30,334 nt of DNA. Source: Guillardia theta CCMP2712. Its lineage: Eukaryota; Cryptophyceae; Pyrenomonadales; Geminigeraceae. The stretch spans positions 40,772 to 71,105 of the forward strand of contig NW_005434459.1 of assembly GCF_000315625.1 (NCBI RefSeq), in the 5' to 3' direction. How positions within the stretch are numbered: position 1 is the stretch's first letter; every line of letters starts with the position of its first letter. Shown in pieces: positions 9,901 to 20,297 of the stretch. The translations under genes were made by a program, and so were the position numbers. The notes under the pieces are model-generated. The model did not search any database and was not told the origin of the DNA. It saw only the letters and a program-made list of their open reading frames with translations.

Positions 9901-12900
9901 CTCCCTCTACCTCGAAGTCTAGTCGCTCTCCCCAGTCTGGCGAGTACGTGTTCTTCTTCACCGACGACTTCCGCTCCTCCCCGCTGTAGTTGATCACGCA
10001 GTACGCGTCGCAAGTCCCCATCGTGTCCATCTTCGGCAGGTGCTGAGCGCGCAGCAAGTGTAAGATAAGTCTTCCTGAAGCACCTTGATGTTGGCCTTTG
10101 CCTTTCTGTGTCACTTGCTTAGCTAGTTTTAGCTTCAAGAGAGTCTTTTCTTTGTTATGGCCTTGAACTGGTGCACCACTCTTGTCGACTATTTGCCTTT
10201 CGATCTCCTGAATATTTTCCTGCTGGCCCTTTGTCAAGTTTCCGAGCTCGTCCTTTCCGATGCAAAGTTGTCCTACGTGTTGGGCCTTACCGATCTTGTT
10301 GTCGTCAAATATCTCGAGCAACAAGTCTTGTGGCAAATCTTTGTTCGTGCCCAGAGGTAATTGGAATTGTTCACCCCATTTCGCTTCGTAGCTGTTTGGT
10401 ATCACACGTGTTTTGTATGTTTTTCCCTGCCATGCAATTGAGCAAAATGCATCGCATTTCCCGAAAGTGTCCATCTTTGGAAGATTCACAACCGAAATAA
10501 TTGTAATGACCAAAGAGGAGAATTGTTTGTCCTCCAGAATTTCAAATTTCATCTGCACTTCCCCTAAAGTCTGCTCATCTTTCAAATCTCGGATTTCGCA
10601 AGTCACCACTTCGGGTTTGTTTCCATGATTTCCAAGAATTTCCAAGGCTTTCGATATTTCATTGGAACGAAAATCTGCATTGCCAAATGCCGAGCTTTCG
10701 GCATTCGACGAATAGATGAAAAACGAGAAATTCAAACCTGCATCAAAGAATGCCTTGTTTAGGTCGATCATGAATCGCTTTTCCCAAATCGCCTTTCCAG
10801 AGTTGACTTTCGCCTTGTCTCCTTTGAGCAAATCTGCTCCAGTCTTAATAAGGAAGGACATTTCAGCTTTCTCGTTCGGAACAACAAGATCAATTGCGGA
10901 GAGGATATGCAATGTCATCTTCCTGTTGATGAACTTCTCATGCGTGTGATCGATCAGTGCTGGAGAATCTTTCAGTTCAAGTGGTGGAAACCCGTCGCCT
11001 AAAAGGAGAGCATCACCATTTTCAGACAACTGGTTGATTAGATGCTCTGCATCATCTCGATCGTTGCAGATAATCCTTAGCTTGACCACAATCCAACGTG
11101 CTCGGAGGTCGACGATTTCATAGAAGACTCTTGAGAGATCCCTTGAAGTGACTGACGCTACATGCCGTTTAAATTTCTCATGCATGACTTCTGAGTAACA
11201 GAAACTAGGATCCTGACAAGTCACAGAAAACTCGACCTCGAAGAACTTTCGCTCCTGCAACAACTCGACTGCATTCCTTTGATTCTGCAAGAGATCATGC
11301 AGATCCTGGAGGAATGACTCCCGCATGTATAAGCCCTCGTTTTGCAGCAGGTTGGAGAGAGAAAGAGTCTGATCTGTAAGATTCTTCACAATTTGACTCT
11401 TCATTCCATCCAGGCTTGATTTTTGTTGTTTGTTCTTTGTGAACATGCTGAGCATTCGTTCGAAAGCCATTTTTTCTTCCTGTGCTCGTTGCTCCTCCAA
11501 AAGCTTCAACTGCGCTAATCTCTCCTCTTCGGCTCTTCTTCGTTCCTCTGCAATTCGCTTGCGAACACGGAAACCTCTGTACAGCGCTTGGATCTTTGTG
11601 ACAGCTGAAGTCTTTAGCGCCATAAAGGCTTCAGCATCTAGAACAATCTTCCAACAATACATAGTCAGGTCATGATGACCAATGCTCAATATCATTTCAT
11701 CTGATGCTATTGCCTCACTCGTGAAGACAACAGACCCGACTTTACCCGCATGAGACGGACTAGTAGCCATGATGCGTGATTTATCTGTCTGTTTCACATC
11801 TAAGGATGGGCAGAGAAAGATGTGACCCTTCTCGTCTCCGAGCAAGGATATCTTCAGGTTGGGATCAGACTGGGCGGTCACAGTTGCCTTCCCATGAAAG
11901 ACTTCTTCGACAAGATTCTGTTCATAAGGCTCCGATGACATGCTCGACCAGCCAGAGCGACTAGAGGGATCATCTAACCATGTCTTGAAGCCTTCCCAGA
12001 GGGATCGACTGTCTGTTCCCACGCTGTCTGGCTGAGATAGGTCAAGACCTTCAACAGAAGGCATGAGGATTTGAGGTGGGTTACAACTCCAATGAATCAC
12101 TTCACTTGATACCGTCTTAGTTCGAAGGTACATGCCACCCGTTGACCAATCAATATTGGTAATATAACCAGCGGTAACAACAGAAGGCAGGTGAGTAGTT
12201 TCCTCCGACAGAGAACCATGTGTTGAAAGGGAGGTGAAGATTCCTCCAGTGATGATCTTCGTGATTTTTTTGCAATCGGCATGCTCCATCCTCACTACCC
12301 CGAAGGCAGCAAATTGATTGTTGGGACTAAATCTCACTGAAGTGACAAAATTCAGATTCGTCCGAAGTTCTTGAATGATATTGAGAGAAGCTGAATCAAC
12401 AAGCAAAACATTTCCTTGCATCGTTCCGAGAGCAATATGCATTCCTTCAGGTGCCCAGTCAGCACAGATGACATACTCGTTCAACATTTTCCTAGCTATC
12501 AGAGGTTTCTTACTTCTTGAGCGAAGATCCCATCGCATCACAGCTCGATCACTTCCAGCCGTGACACATTGTAAGTCTGACGGATGGACGACCAACACTG
12601 TGTGAGGGAAGCCGAATAGTCTGTACAAGTCGTAGGAATCAGGTTTGCGGATTGATTGCAAATGACCTGATTGAAAGAGTTTGTCGTAGGGTCCACACTG
12701 TAAGCTGATGTCGGAGGCAGAGAGGATTGGCGATTCTCTTGAGACTTCAAAATTGGCATTGGGCAGGAAGCTCTTCAGCTTGTCGATCTCTATTCCTTGA
12801 GCAATCTGAAGAAACCCTTTCACCTTGCGATCTGTCGAAGACGACGTGAACTCATGCCAAGCACGAGGAGCAGAGCCCTGGTTCTGCCTGCCGATGTCTG

Positions 12901-15900
12901 GATCAATCTTTGAGCGGTTGGAATAAATAATGAAAGTCGACTGAGCTGCCAGATCTTGCAATCGTTCGAGATCATGATCCGTTGGATCCATGAGGGTGAA
13001 CTTCCAGTTCTGAGAGACTTCAGAAGGTTGAACGATCTGCGTGTGGCTGCATGTGATAAGCTTGATGATCCCAAACCTGCTCATCTCCAGATCGATCAAT
13101 TCATTGTTGGAAAACCCAAGGACAAGGTGCAAACCGTCGTCTCGTATCACTGGACAAATAATCCTCAGACAGCTTCCATTTGTCTCACCGCGGGTATACG
13201 GAACATTGCTCTCTGGACTGGCGGTACTGACCATCAGCGTGTTTACATCCCATGTCTTGATCATCCCATCCTTTCCGCCAGTGTAGATGATATTCTCCTG
13301 CAGGCTGACCTCGAACACACCTCCAGCATGTAACCGCCTGATCCTGTTGTTCGTCTTAAGCCCATACCACACCAGAACATCGCCGTCGCTCATCCCCGTC
13401 ACCATCACTTTCCTGTTCACAAACACTGCACAAGTCGCAAAGACTGGATCTTCACCATCTGCTTTGTGTCTGATCTTCCCCTTCTGCTCTGTCAGACTGG
13501 CTTCCACCTTCGTCTCCTGCCTCACAAGCTTCAAACTCCAAAAGGAAACGTCCGCCATCCCGCAAGAAGCTCCACAGATGACCTCCATGTCACTCCCTTC
13601 CTCTCCCTCGTCGTAGAAAGGATTCGCTGCAAGTTCCCAACACGGGGCCCCATCTTTAACCCTAGCAACGGCAATCCTTTCCATCCGCACCCAATCCCAC
13701 ATGCTGACGGTGTCGTCTGCTACATGTCCACCTAATGTGAGGAGGTATCTTTTCATGCAGAAGGACAACCTGGACACGCTGTGATCATGTTGCAGAAGAG
13801 AGAATCGATGAGCATCGAGAGTCCGCCAGACGTGGACTGCACCTTCACTTCCTGATTCACCTGAAGCTACCAACATGTGATGATCACGGTCGGCAGTGAT
13901 GTAGTCATCCCTCTCCTTGATCCGATGTTTGGTCTCTACCACCGATATGCAGTGGACGTCCCTCTTGTGTTGTGTGTATATTAGCTGTTTCTCCTTGTCA
14001 AGGTTGTAGACGACGCACAGCTTGCCCGAGAAATAAACAATACAGCCTTTCTCAACGCAAAAAACATTCTTTCGACAATCAAAACCTCGATAACCATGAA
14101 TAAAAGTGACAGACAGATCTTTGTCTTTCATCCATTCGTTCTCATTCACTTGCCCACTGTTGATCGTTGGAAGATCGTTGTTCGCTTCTTCGAAGTCAGT
14201 AATGCCTCTGGAAGGCAACACGTCTTCAGGATACATCTGACATTTTTCCATCAAACTTTGGAGCTCGGCGCCGAGAACACCCTTAGACACAGAAAGCTTT
14301 TCCTGATTGCTAGAATCCTGTTTTTGCGATCGAAGCAACTGGAATTGAGCCACGCAGAATTCTTCAGCCATCACAGCAACAACAGAATCTTTCTCTCTCA
14401 GCTCAAGGTGTGAGCTTCGACTTCCGGCACATCTAAGCATGTGAACTGAAGTCGAGTACGTGTCAAATACTTTCATGTCAGTGTTTTCTAAACTGGGATA
14501 AGATGACATGATGATCTTATTCGTGTTGCAACCAGCAAGAATTAGATCATCGAAGCTTCTGTCAACAGATGTGATGTGGTGGTCTTGAATCTCTCTGGAG
14601 TACAATCCTACCATGGGCCAGCCTATCGGGCAATGCTGTGTATCCCAGTCAGAATTTCTGACAGAAGTCTTGCTTCCAACGACTTTACATTGATCAACTT
14701 CAAGGAAAACCAGTTCGAAATTGGAAGTAGAAATCTGAAGAAAGCTCGAACATCTGCTCCAATCAATGTTCGTTACATGCCCCGAGACAACCAACTGCTT
14801 TCTTGTGCTGAAGACGTAATTTGAAAAATCTTGCTTAGAGTATATTTCAATCAGATTCTCGCTGTTCGCAACTGCCAATTTCAAGCCATCACTGCTGTAT
14901 TTTACAACTCGTACGTCAGACGATCCGAGCTCTCTCAAAGTAAAAAGCTCTTGTAGACCGGAAGCTGAAAACCCAAAGATCTTGAGAATTCCATTGGTTA
15001 GGCCTGCACAGAGATGTTCATTTTCACCAGGGGAGATGTCAAGACAGCTAGCAGTATGCTGAATGTCAGCTGGGGCACCACCAATCCTGCACACGACATG
15101 TCGATTGATGATCCTCTTGGTCTCGAGGTCCCACAACCTCAAAGTCCCATCTGATCCACTTGTTGCGAATATTGGTCTTGAAGGATGGATACAGACGGCA
15201 ATAGGCGTGTTAACATGTGCGGAGATGACGCATTCACAGTCCGCCATCACCGACCCTCCTTTGTGCAAGCTGACCTGCAAGTTGCATGTTAGCCGACCGA
15301 GAGGTTGTTTTCCATCAGAAGGATTCGCATGTTTCAGCATGCAAGTAAGGCAAGGGAAATACAAAGGCTGGTCCACATTAGAAGGCTTCTCACCTGATAA
15401 ACTTCGTTCGAGTCGAGGCCAACAGTGATGGTGGCAAACAGGGATTCCTCTGAAAGGCGAACGACAAGTGAAGAGATGCTCACCGGCCTAGCGTGTAATC
15501 CTTTTGATCCTTCAGTATTCGTTGGAAAATGCACCTGAGGGCTTGCAGGAGAAGGCAATTTTTCCGTCTCTTGCTTCAAGTGAATCTTTTGCATCATTTC
15601 TCGGCAGTTGATGGACCCCACAAGAGTCAGAAATTCTCGCCCTGCACCTTTCTGTGCCAGCGAGAAAGTCCACAGGCGAACAACTCCATCTCTACTGCCA
15701 CTGTAAATCAAATCCTCTCGGCATACCAACTGCATGATTGGCTTTGAGTGTGCTCCCGTCAAGTTGTGAATAACAGCTGAAGTTTTCCACAGGTAGATGC
15801 TTCCATCTTGCATGCCGCTGACCGCATGAGCCCGATCCAAGAACGCGACGCTGCATGCCGTCTGGAGGGTCCCAACATCTCCGACAACTCCATACCTGCT

Positions 15901-17093
15901 GGTCAACTCCTTTTCTGCAACCGTCCAGAACCTGTCAACACCAATTAATGTTGACATACCAGGCCATTGTAATTTCGACACGACAAGCTGATGACACATA
16001 CATTTCGTCATGATGACAATCACTGACATTTATACAGACATGTCTGGCACATCGACTAAATATTCTATGTCCACCACTCTCTCCACCCTCAAGTCTCAGC
16101 TTACCTCACACAAGAGCCACCGACTGTCGCAAACATGGGAGGATCATTCTTGCTGATGAAGGGGTTGAACTTCAGCTCAAAGATCACACTTTTCCCGCTG
16201 CTTGCTTTGGCAACCAGAGCTCCTTCCTCCCACTTCCACACGAAGATGTCCCAGCTGCAATCAATGGCAACGACCATGTCGTCGCGAGGAGAAAACTGCG
16301 TAGAAACAAAGTAATACTTCTCGACGGATGAAACCTTTTCTCCAGTCACTTCTAGCGATCCGAGTTGCATCATGTTCTGAGAGTCCCATACAAAGATCTG
16401 ATTTTTCTGTCCGACGCTGCATGAAACAACTCTGACCAATTGGTGGTCAATATTGAAGCAAGTTATTTTCTTCGAATGTTTCCGAAAGAACCTCTGTGTG
16501 CGTGTCTCCTTGTTGAGGACAACTACAACCGACGAAATGGCATAGATCAGTTCCCCAACAACGTTGATGTTCAGGTTCCCTTGCTGTTTCGCCTGGTTGC
16601 ATCCATAGATGAACTCGAGCTGCAAGGAAGCAGTGGGAGCACCACGAGACGCCTCTCCAGGATCAACCCAGCCATCTGGGGCAAAGGCTTCTGCTTTCCA
16701 GGGGCTCGTGGAAGAGATGTATTCTTCCATTCCTCTGCGAAAATTCAACGTGATGTCCATCCCTCCTTTCCCTGGTGCTTTGATCGAGGGAGCTCCTCCC
16801 ACATACGCACGAGATTGTAAGTTCCATGCTTTCTTCAACTCCCTGATGGCGTGGAGGATGGTGAGCCGAACGTCCAACCTTGCGATCTCGTAAGGATGGC
16901 TCTTTAACAAACTGCTTCCGGTGGAGGCATCGAGGCTCATCAACCGCTCTCCATTGACGCCAACATTGCGAAACAATGCTGGGATGTGCTTGGGGAGCTT
17001 CGGGGACCCACTCTCGGTTCGGAGGGAGAGCAACCAATCATGGACGTCTGCGGCGGACCAGCTGTAAACGTTCTTGTTGACGAGATGACTCAT
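6951..17093 (-). CDS. Giant SAM / EMAP-like WD40 / IQ / multi-C2 protein (frame broken in one C2 copy)
   Basis: Three exons: 17093-16105, 15931-15394 and 15274-6951. The donors (GAG|GTAAGC, CAG|GTGAGA) and both acceptors keep phase. Without two extra bases near 8270-8335 the product is about 3282 residues. Domains, approximate residues: SAM 9-86 (WSAADVHDWLLSL); first EMAP/HELP-WD40 module from about 150 (LQLEFIYGC); second from about 905 (FIHGYRGFDCRKNVF); further WD40 repeats to about 1700; IQ motif near 1734 (KIQALYRGFRVRKR); a charged coiled coil; a degenerate C2 near 1957; a diverged C2 near 2100; then seven near-identical C2 copies to the C-terminus. EML proteins bind microtubules, IQ motifs bind calmodulin or EF-hand proteins, and C2 domains bind membranes, often with calcium. 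A calcium-responsive microtubule-membrane linker is inferred. The 3' end is 139 bp from the convergent fucosyltransferase gene. Confidence 0.88.
6970..10050 (-). repeat. Seven-copy C2-domain array, 453-bp period
   Basis: The segment encoding MDTMGTCDAYCVINYSG recurs seven times at 453-bp spacing (151 codons), except one 908-bp double step caused by two inserted bases. Internal copies are nearly identical at the DNA level. The first and last copies share NIIGSND where internal copies have DMVGSND. Only the last copy has a diverged tail (GLYDRGNGTSETKDFQLYKK and beyond). Internal copies keep loop 1 Asp (MDTMGTCDAY) and loop 3 Asp (WDYDMVGSND) positions expected for calcium binding; the edge copies replace one loop 3 Asp with Asn. 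Confidence 0.95.
8270..8336 (-). other. Double single-base insertion breaking the C2-array reading frame
   Basis: Relative to the other array copies, the plus strand reads CAAAGACTGCG instead of CAAGGCTGCG near 8272, and CTCCCCCTCCCTTCTCG instead of CTCCCCTTCCTTCTCG near 8325, plus a GCTCCTCG for GTGGCTCG substitution between them. Each insertion adds one base. The upstream frame therefore ends at TGA 8270-8272 and the downstream frame is open from 8273. Removing both bases restores one frame from 15274 to 6951. Confidence 0.9.
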
Positions 17094-17156
17094 GGTCTTG
17101 AATGAGTGTCAACCTTCATCTGTCCCCGCGTCTCATCTCTCTCTTCAACCCTTCCT

Positions 17157-17273
17157 CTCTCATATTCGCCCTCCTTCTTCTCTCATATTCGCCCTCCTTC
17201 TTCTCTCATATTCGCCCTCCTTCCTCTCTCATATTCGCCCTCCTCCTTCTCTCATACTCGCCCTCCTCCCGCT
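17157..17273. repeat. Five-copy 23-bp pyrimidine-rich tandem repeat
   Basis: CATATTCG recurs at 17161, 17184, 17207 and 17230, with a CATACTCG variant at 17253, each followed by CCCTCC-type pyrimidines, giving an exact 23-bp period. It lies 60-180 bp upstream of the giant gene's start codon, so it may be promoter or 5' leader. No known element is recognised. Confidence 0.9.
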
Positions 17274-17349
17274 CCTCTCGTTTCTCCCGCCATTTTCCCA
17301 ACAACTCCCCGAAAACTTCGACTACCCAACCAAACTTGAAGCACTGAAC

Positions 17350-17470
17350 TAAACGGGCCGGAGCGCCTCAGTGACCGGGGCCTTCTGGCAAGTTGCGGCC
17401 GGGCCGCCCGGGTCCGATCAGTGGGTGGGCCACCCGGACTGAGGCCAATGTGTTAGGCCACCGAGATAGG
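17350..17470. repeat. GC-rich interspersed block
   Basis: A short GC-rich island (GGCCGGGCCGCCCGGGTCCG, TCAGTGACCGGGG, GGGCCACCCGGACTGAGGCC) in otherwise AT-balanced spacer. Its composition and its TCAGTGACCG word resemble the block near 28270. It separates the giant gene's 5' side from the 3' end of the next gene and has no coding signal. Confidence 0.55.
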
Positions 17471-17537
17471 ATTGAGTTACACTGACGGTGTCCGGTGTAA
17501 GTAATAGTCGATGATACATAATCGATGATACATTAGA

Positions 17538-17546
17538 CTTTTATTA
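17538..17546 (-). terminator. Possible polyadenylation signal overlapping the stop codon
   Basis: On the minus strand the last codons read GCTTAATAAAAG, so an AATAAA-like hexamer begins within the TAA stop. Its position at the 3' end of the membrane-protein gene is sensible, but a cleavage site cannot be shown from sequence. Confidence 0.35.
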
Positions 17547-19362
17547 AGCCAAAGGCTTGAGATATTTGTCAACAGCCTGCTTCACGTCCTCAGCGCTCTT
17601 CACCTTCTTCTCCACCTGCCTCTGAATGCTCGCAGCCACCTGATTGGAACCTGTGTCAAACTCCAACACATCTTCAAAGAGTCTCCATGGTCAAGCCTCA
17701 CCTTCTTTAGATCCTCCTGCACAGCACTGAGCTTCTCGGCCGCAACGACGGGGTTCACTGCATGTGAGCGACTCTCCTTGATGGAGCGGGAAGCTTTACT
17801 TGTTCCCCCCTGCTGCCATCAAGTCAATTTGAGCCCCTTAAGACTAGAGGGACCAACCTGAACAGCCTCCTCGTACTGAGCCTTGGCCGCCCCCAGGAGC
17901 TTGATCCTCGACTGTACGTCCTTGGTCTTGAGCGCGTCCCTCGCCACCTGGTCGGCTACCCGGATCTCGAATTCTTTCTTGCTCAACTTGGGAGCAGTAA
18001 CTTGACTCTGCGTGGCAGCATGGCGCTGCTGAGGGTGGGTCGCTCTTGTCTTCTGATGGGAGGGAAGGCTCACAGGTTTACCGGAGACGAGCGACTCCAC
18101 ATCGTCCACGGCCATGTCCAGAGGATTCTTCGCATGATGCTCCTGATGCCTGACCTGCTTGGGAGCGGCATGAATGGAAGACTTCCTGGCTAGTCTGTGA
18201 GCTTTCCCCGCTTCCAATGCTGCGATCTTCGCCTCATCATTGTGGATCTCATGTTCCAACCTGTGAAACTTGTTGGCATCGGCGTTCTTCCTTGCCATCT
18301 GTGCCCTTCCCCTAGTAAAATGCAGAGCCGCAAGCAGCTGCTTCGACAACCCGCTGTTTCTGGTGCGCTTTGCAGAAGCGTCGCTCAGGAAATCCTCCTC
18401 TCCATAGGAATTTGCCGTGTTGATCGCCCGCGTGCCATCGCTGTCCCAGTCCATGTAGTGCAGTGGGCGGTACCGTGCCGAGCCCTCATCGCCGATGACA
18501 TGATTCTTCTCGTCAGGGTACGCGTAACCCAGAAGCTGGTCATTCGCGTTCTCAGACCCGTGCTCCTCCACCCAATCGTACCCTGGGCTGAGCCCATGGA
18601 AAAATTCACCGTAGTGGTCCTGAGGACCGAAGCCATAGTGCTCACCAAAGTGTTTGCCGTAGCCGTTGGAATAGACTTCACGGTCGTCATGGTAGTGGAC
18701 TGGAAAGTGATAGCCGTAGTACTGGTCGTCACACCAGGGATCGTCGATATACTCTCGTCTGTGGGTTCCAGTCTGCACCCAATCGAAGAACCATTTCCTG
18801 TCGAAACCATCGTTGTCTGTGGGGAGCGGGCGATACCTCTCGGGATCGTCGACATCATCACAGATGTACTGTTGCTTTCCTGTTCGAGGATCGATCTGTG
18901 GTGAGCAAGATTAGTGTCCAGTCGTTCGAACGCTCTTCAACATACCCAGTAGCCATCATCATAGTGGCGTTCGACCCAGTTCTCTCTTCGATGCTCGCCA
19001 TATCCCAGATCATTGTATACGTGATGATTGCCGTTCCTGTCTCCAGACACGAATCCGAGCTTGTGAAACCTGCGCTTTCCCATGGGGTTGGATAGCATCT
19101 TGGCTTTCGCTAAATCCTGATCTGCCTTCATCAAGTCCTTGGCAACATCCGAAGAAGACTGAAGGACTGAAGGAACTCTGGATGACCAGGTGCTAATCAT
19201 GAGAAGAGCCGCGATGGTCACAGCGGCCATGGATACGATAGCCGTGCGAACTACCAACATAGCTCCTCCCTTCCGATCCAAACGAGGAACCTTGGCTGAT
19301 CCTGAAGCAACAAATGTCAGCTGCGTCCTCACACATGGTCTCTTCAGACTAGAGAAAGGCAT
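17544..19362 (-). CDS. Membrane-anchored protein of unknown function, Tyr/His/Asp/Gly-rich, 4 exons
   Basis: Exons 19362-18946, 18895-17858, 17809-17702 and 17639-17544 all join in phase 0, giving 552 residues. A basic N-terminal stretch of about 34 residues is followed by one hydrophobic segment (LVVRTAIVSMAAVTIAALLM, residues about 36-55), suggesting a type II anchor or an uncleaved signal. Residues about 160-260 are rich in Tyr, His, Asp and Gly (YYGYHFPVHYHDDREVY; HFGEHYGFGPQDHYGEF), with no family I recognise. The C-terminal third is charged and helical (VAASIQRQVEKKVKSAEDV, KQAVDKYLKPLA). The stop codon overlaps a TAATAAAAG string resembling a poly(A) signal. The exon 3 acceptor may be three bases further upstream. 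Its start faces a possible plus-strand gene at 19716. Gene structure is well supported; function is unknown. Confidence 0.75.
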
Positions 19363-19715
19363 TCGCCCCTCAAGCTATGTCAAGATTGATGGATATCGGA
19401 CTGCTTCAATGAATGCCGCCAACTATGATATGATCTTTTCTGTTCTCAGACACCATTTCCCTCACGTCGTAATTCGATCTCTCTCGCTCAACATAGGCTG
19501 CCCCCCTCTCTGTACTAATCAATCATTCTTGCTTCCTTGTCTGTGTTGCTTCCCATTGCATCTCATTTCTTGATAATCACTTCCCTCTCCCCCCGTCCTC
19601 CTCCACATCAACTCTTGCTCTCTCTCCCTCTCTCCTTCATTTCAATGTCTGCCATCTCGTCCGCTTCCCCTCCTCCCCATCTTCATCCAACCACTTACCA
19701 TATTTCAGGTCTGCC
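19363..19715. promoter_or_regulatory. Possible divergent promoter region
   Basis: About 350 bp lie between the minus-strand membrane-protein start (19362) and the plus-strand ATG at 19716. The right half is strongly C/T-rich, and the stretch before TATTTCAG at 19701-19708 looks like an intron acceptor or pyrimidine-rich leader. No TATA box or known motif is evident. The divergent reading depends on the plus-strand gene being real. Confidence 0.3.
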
Positions 19716-19925
19716 ATGGCTCTTCGCGCAAATCCACAACCTGACCCCCTCTATGACCTTCTTTTGCTTCCCAAAGAAGGGGTAGGGGTGATCGATGATC
19801 AAGGTGAGTAAAGGTATCAGTTAAGTTTGGGGGACAGCAATCGGCACCATGAGGGTTAGTTCTCGCTGTCTTCTCTCTTCAGCCTCGGAGCTGGCGAGTG
19901 TGCGGCAGGGCCGCATCAATCAATG
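19716..19925 (+). CDS. Possible short two-exon gene or truncated 5' gene fragment
   Basis: After a pyrimidine tract and TTTCAG, GCCATGG gives a good start context. Exon 1 (19716-19803) encodes MALRANPQPDPLYDLLLLPK and about nine more residues, ending at a consensus donor (CAAG|GTGAGT). An acceptor after CTCTCTTCAG at 19882 gives an in-phase exon 2 that stops at 19923-19925 after 14 more residues, exactly where the GC-rich element begins. It may be a 44-residue protein, or the front of a longer gene interrupted by the element. No family is recognised. Confidence 0.35.
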
Positions 19926-20280
19926 ATGCGCGGCGGCGGCCCGGCCTGTGCCACACTGAGAAGTGCCAGGAAAGGCTGCCCGGGCCGCCGCGCGGACGCC
20001 TTGTGTTCGGAAGTTCACCGGCGGCGGCTACGGCGGCGACTCAGACTCGCCGCCGCCCGCCGAACGGGCAAGTTACCGGCGGCGGCCCAGTGCCGCCGCG
20101 CCCGGCCACAGTGCGCCGGCGCGCACCGACGGTCGTGAACCGGTCGGTGACTCGTCAGTCCGATCACGACTGGCCGCTGTGACACTGCGGCAGTCGGAGC
20201 CGGGGCCTCACCGTGGCACTGCGGCGGCCCTGTTGAACGGTTGAGGGCCGAACTTCCGACGGAAGTTCGGGTGACTATCG
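19905..20280. repeat. GC-rich interspersed element with terminal hairpin
   Basis: About 375 bp of very GC-rich DNA with many CGG/CCG words (GGCGGCGGCCCGGCC, CCGGCGCGCACCGACGG), sharply bounded by normal-composition DNA. Its right end holds a perfect 10-bp inverted repeat, CCGAACTTCC (20248-20257) and GGAAGTTCGG (20261-20270), with a 3-nt loop. A related CGGAAGTTCA word lies near its left end (about 20008). Three overlapping plus-strand ORFs here look spurious. The element ends about 20 bp from the stop of the next minus-strand gene. Confidence 0.6.
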
Positions 20281-20297
20281 GATACTAGATTCAGAGG

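Noticed and set aside
7270-9990. CRISPR-like regular repeats
   Set aside because: The repeats are contiguous coding units without spacers, in a eukaryotic gene.
7069-10013. Arg/Gly-rich alternative-frame ORFs (376 and 565 residues) in the C2 array
   Set aside because: Out-of-frame readings of the repeat; the C2 frame has clear domain motifs and consistent flanking exons.
18197-18904. 235-residue plus-strand ORF
   Set aside because: Antisense shadow of the membrane-anchored protein's exon 2; Val/Ile-rich with no features of its own.
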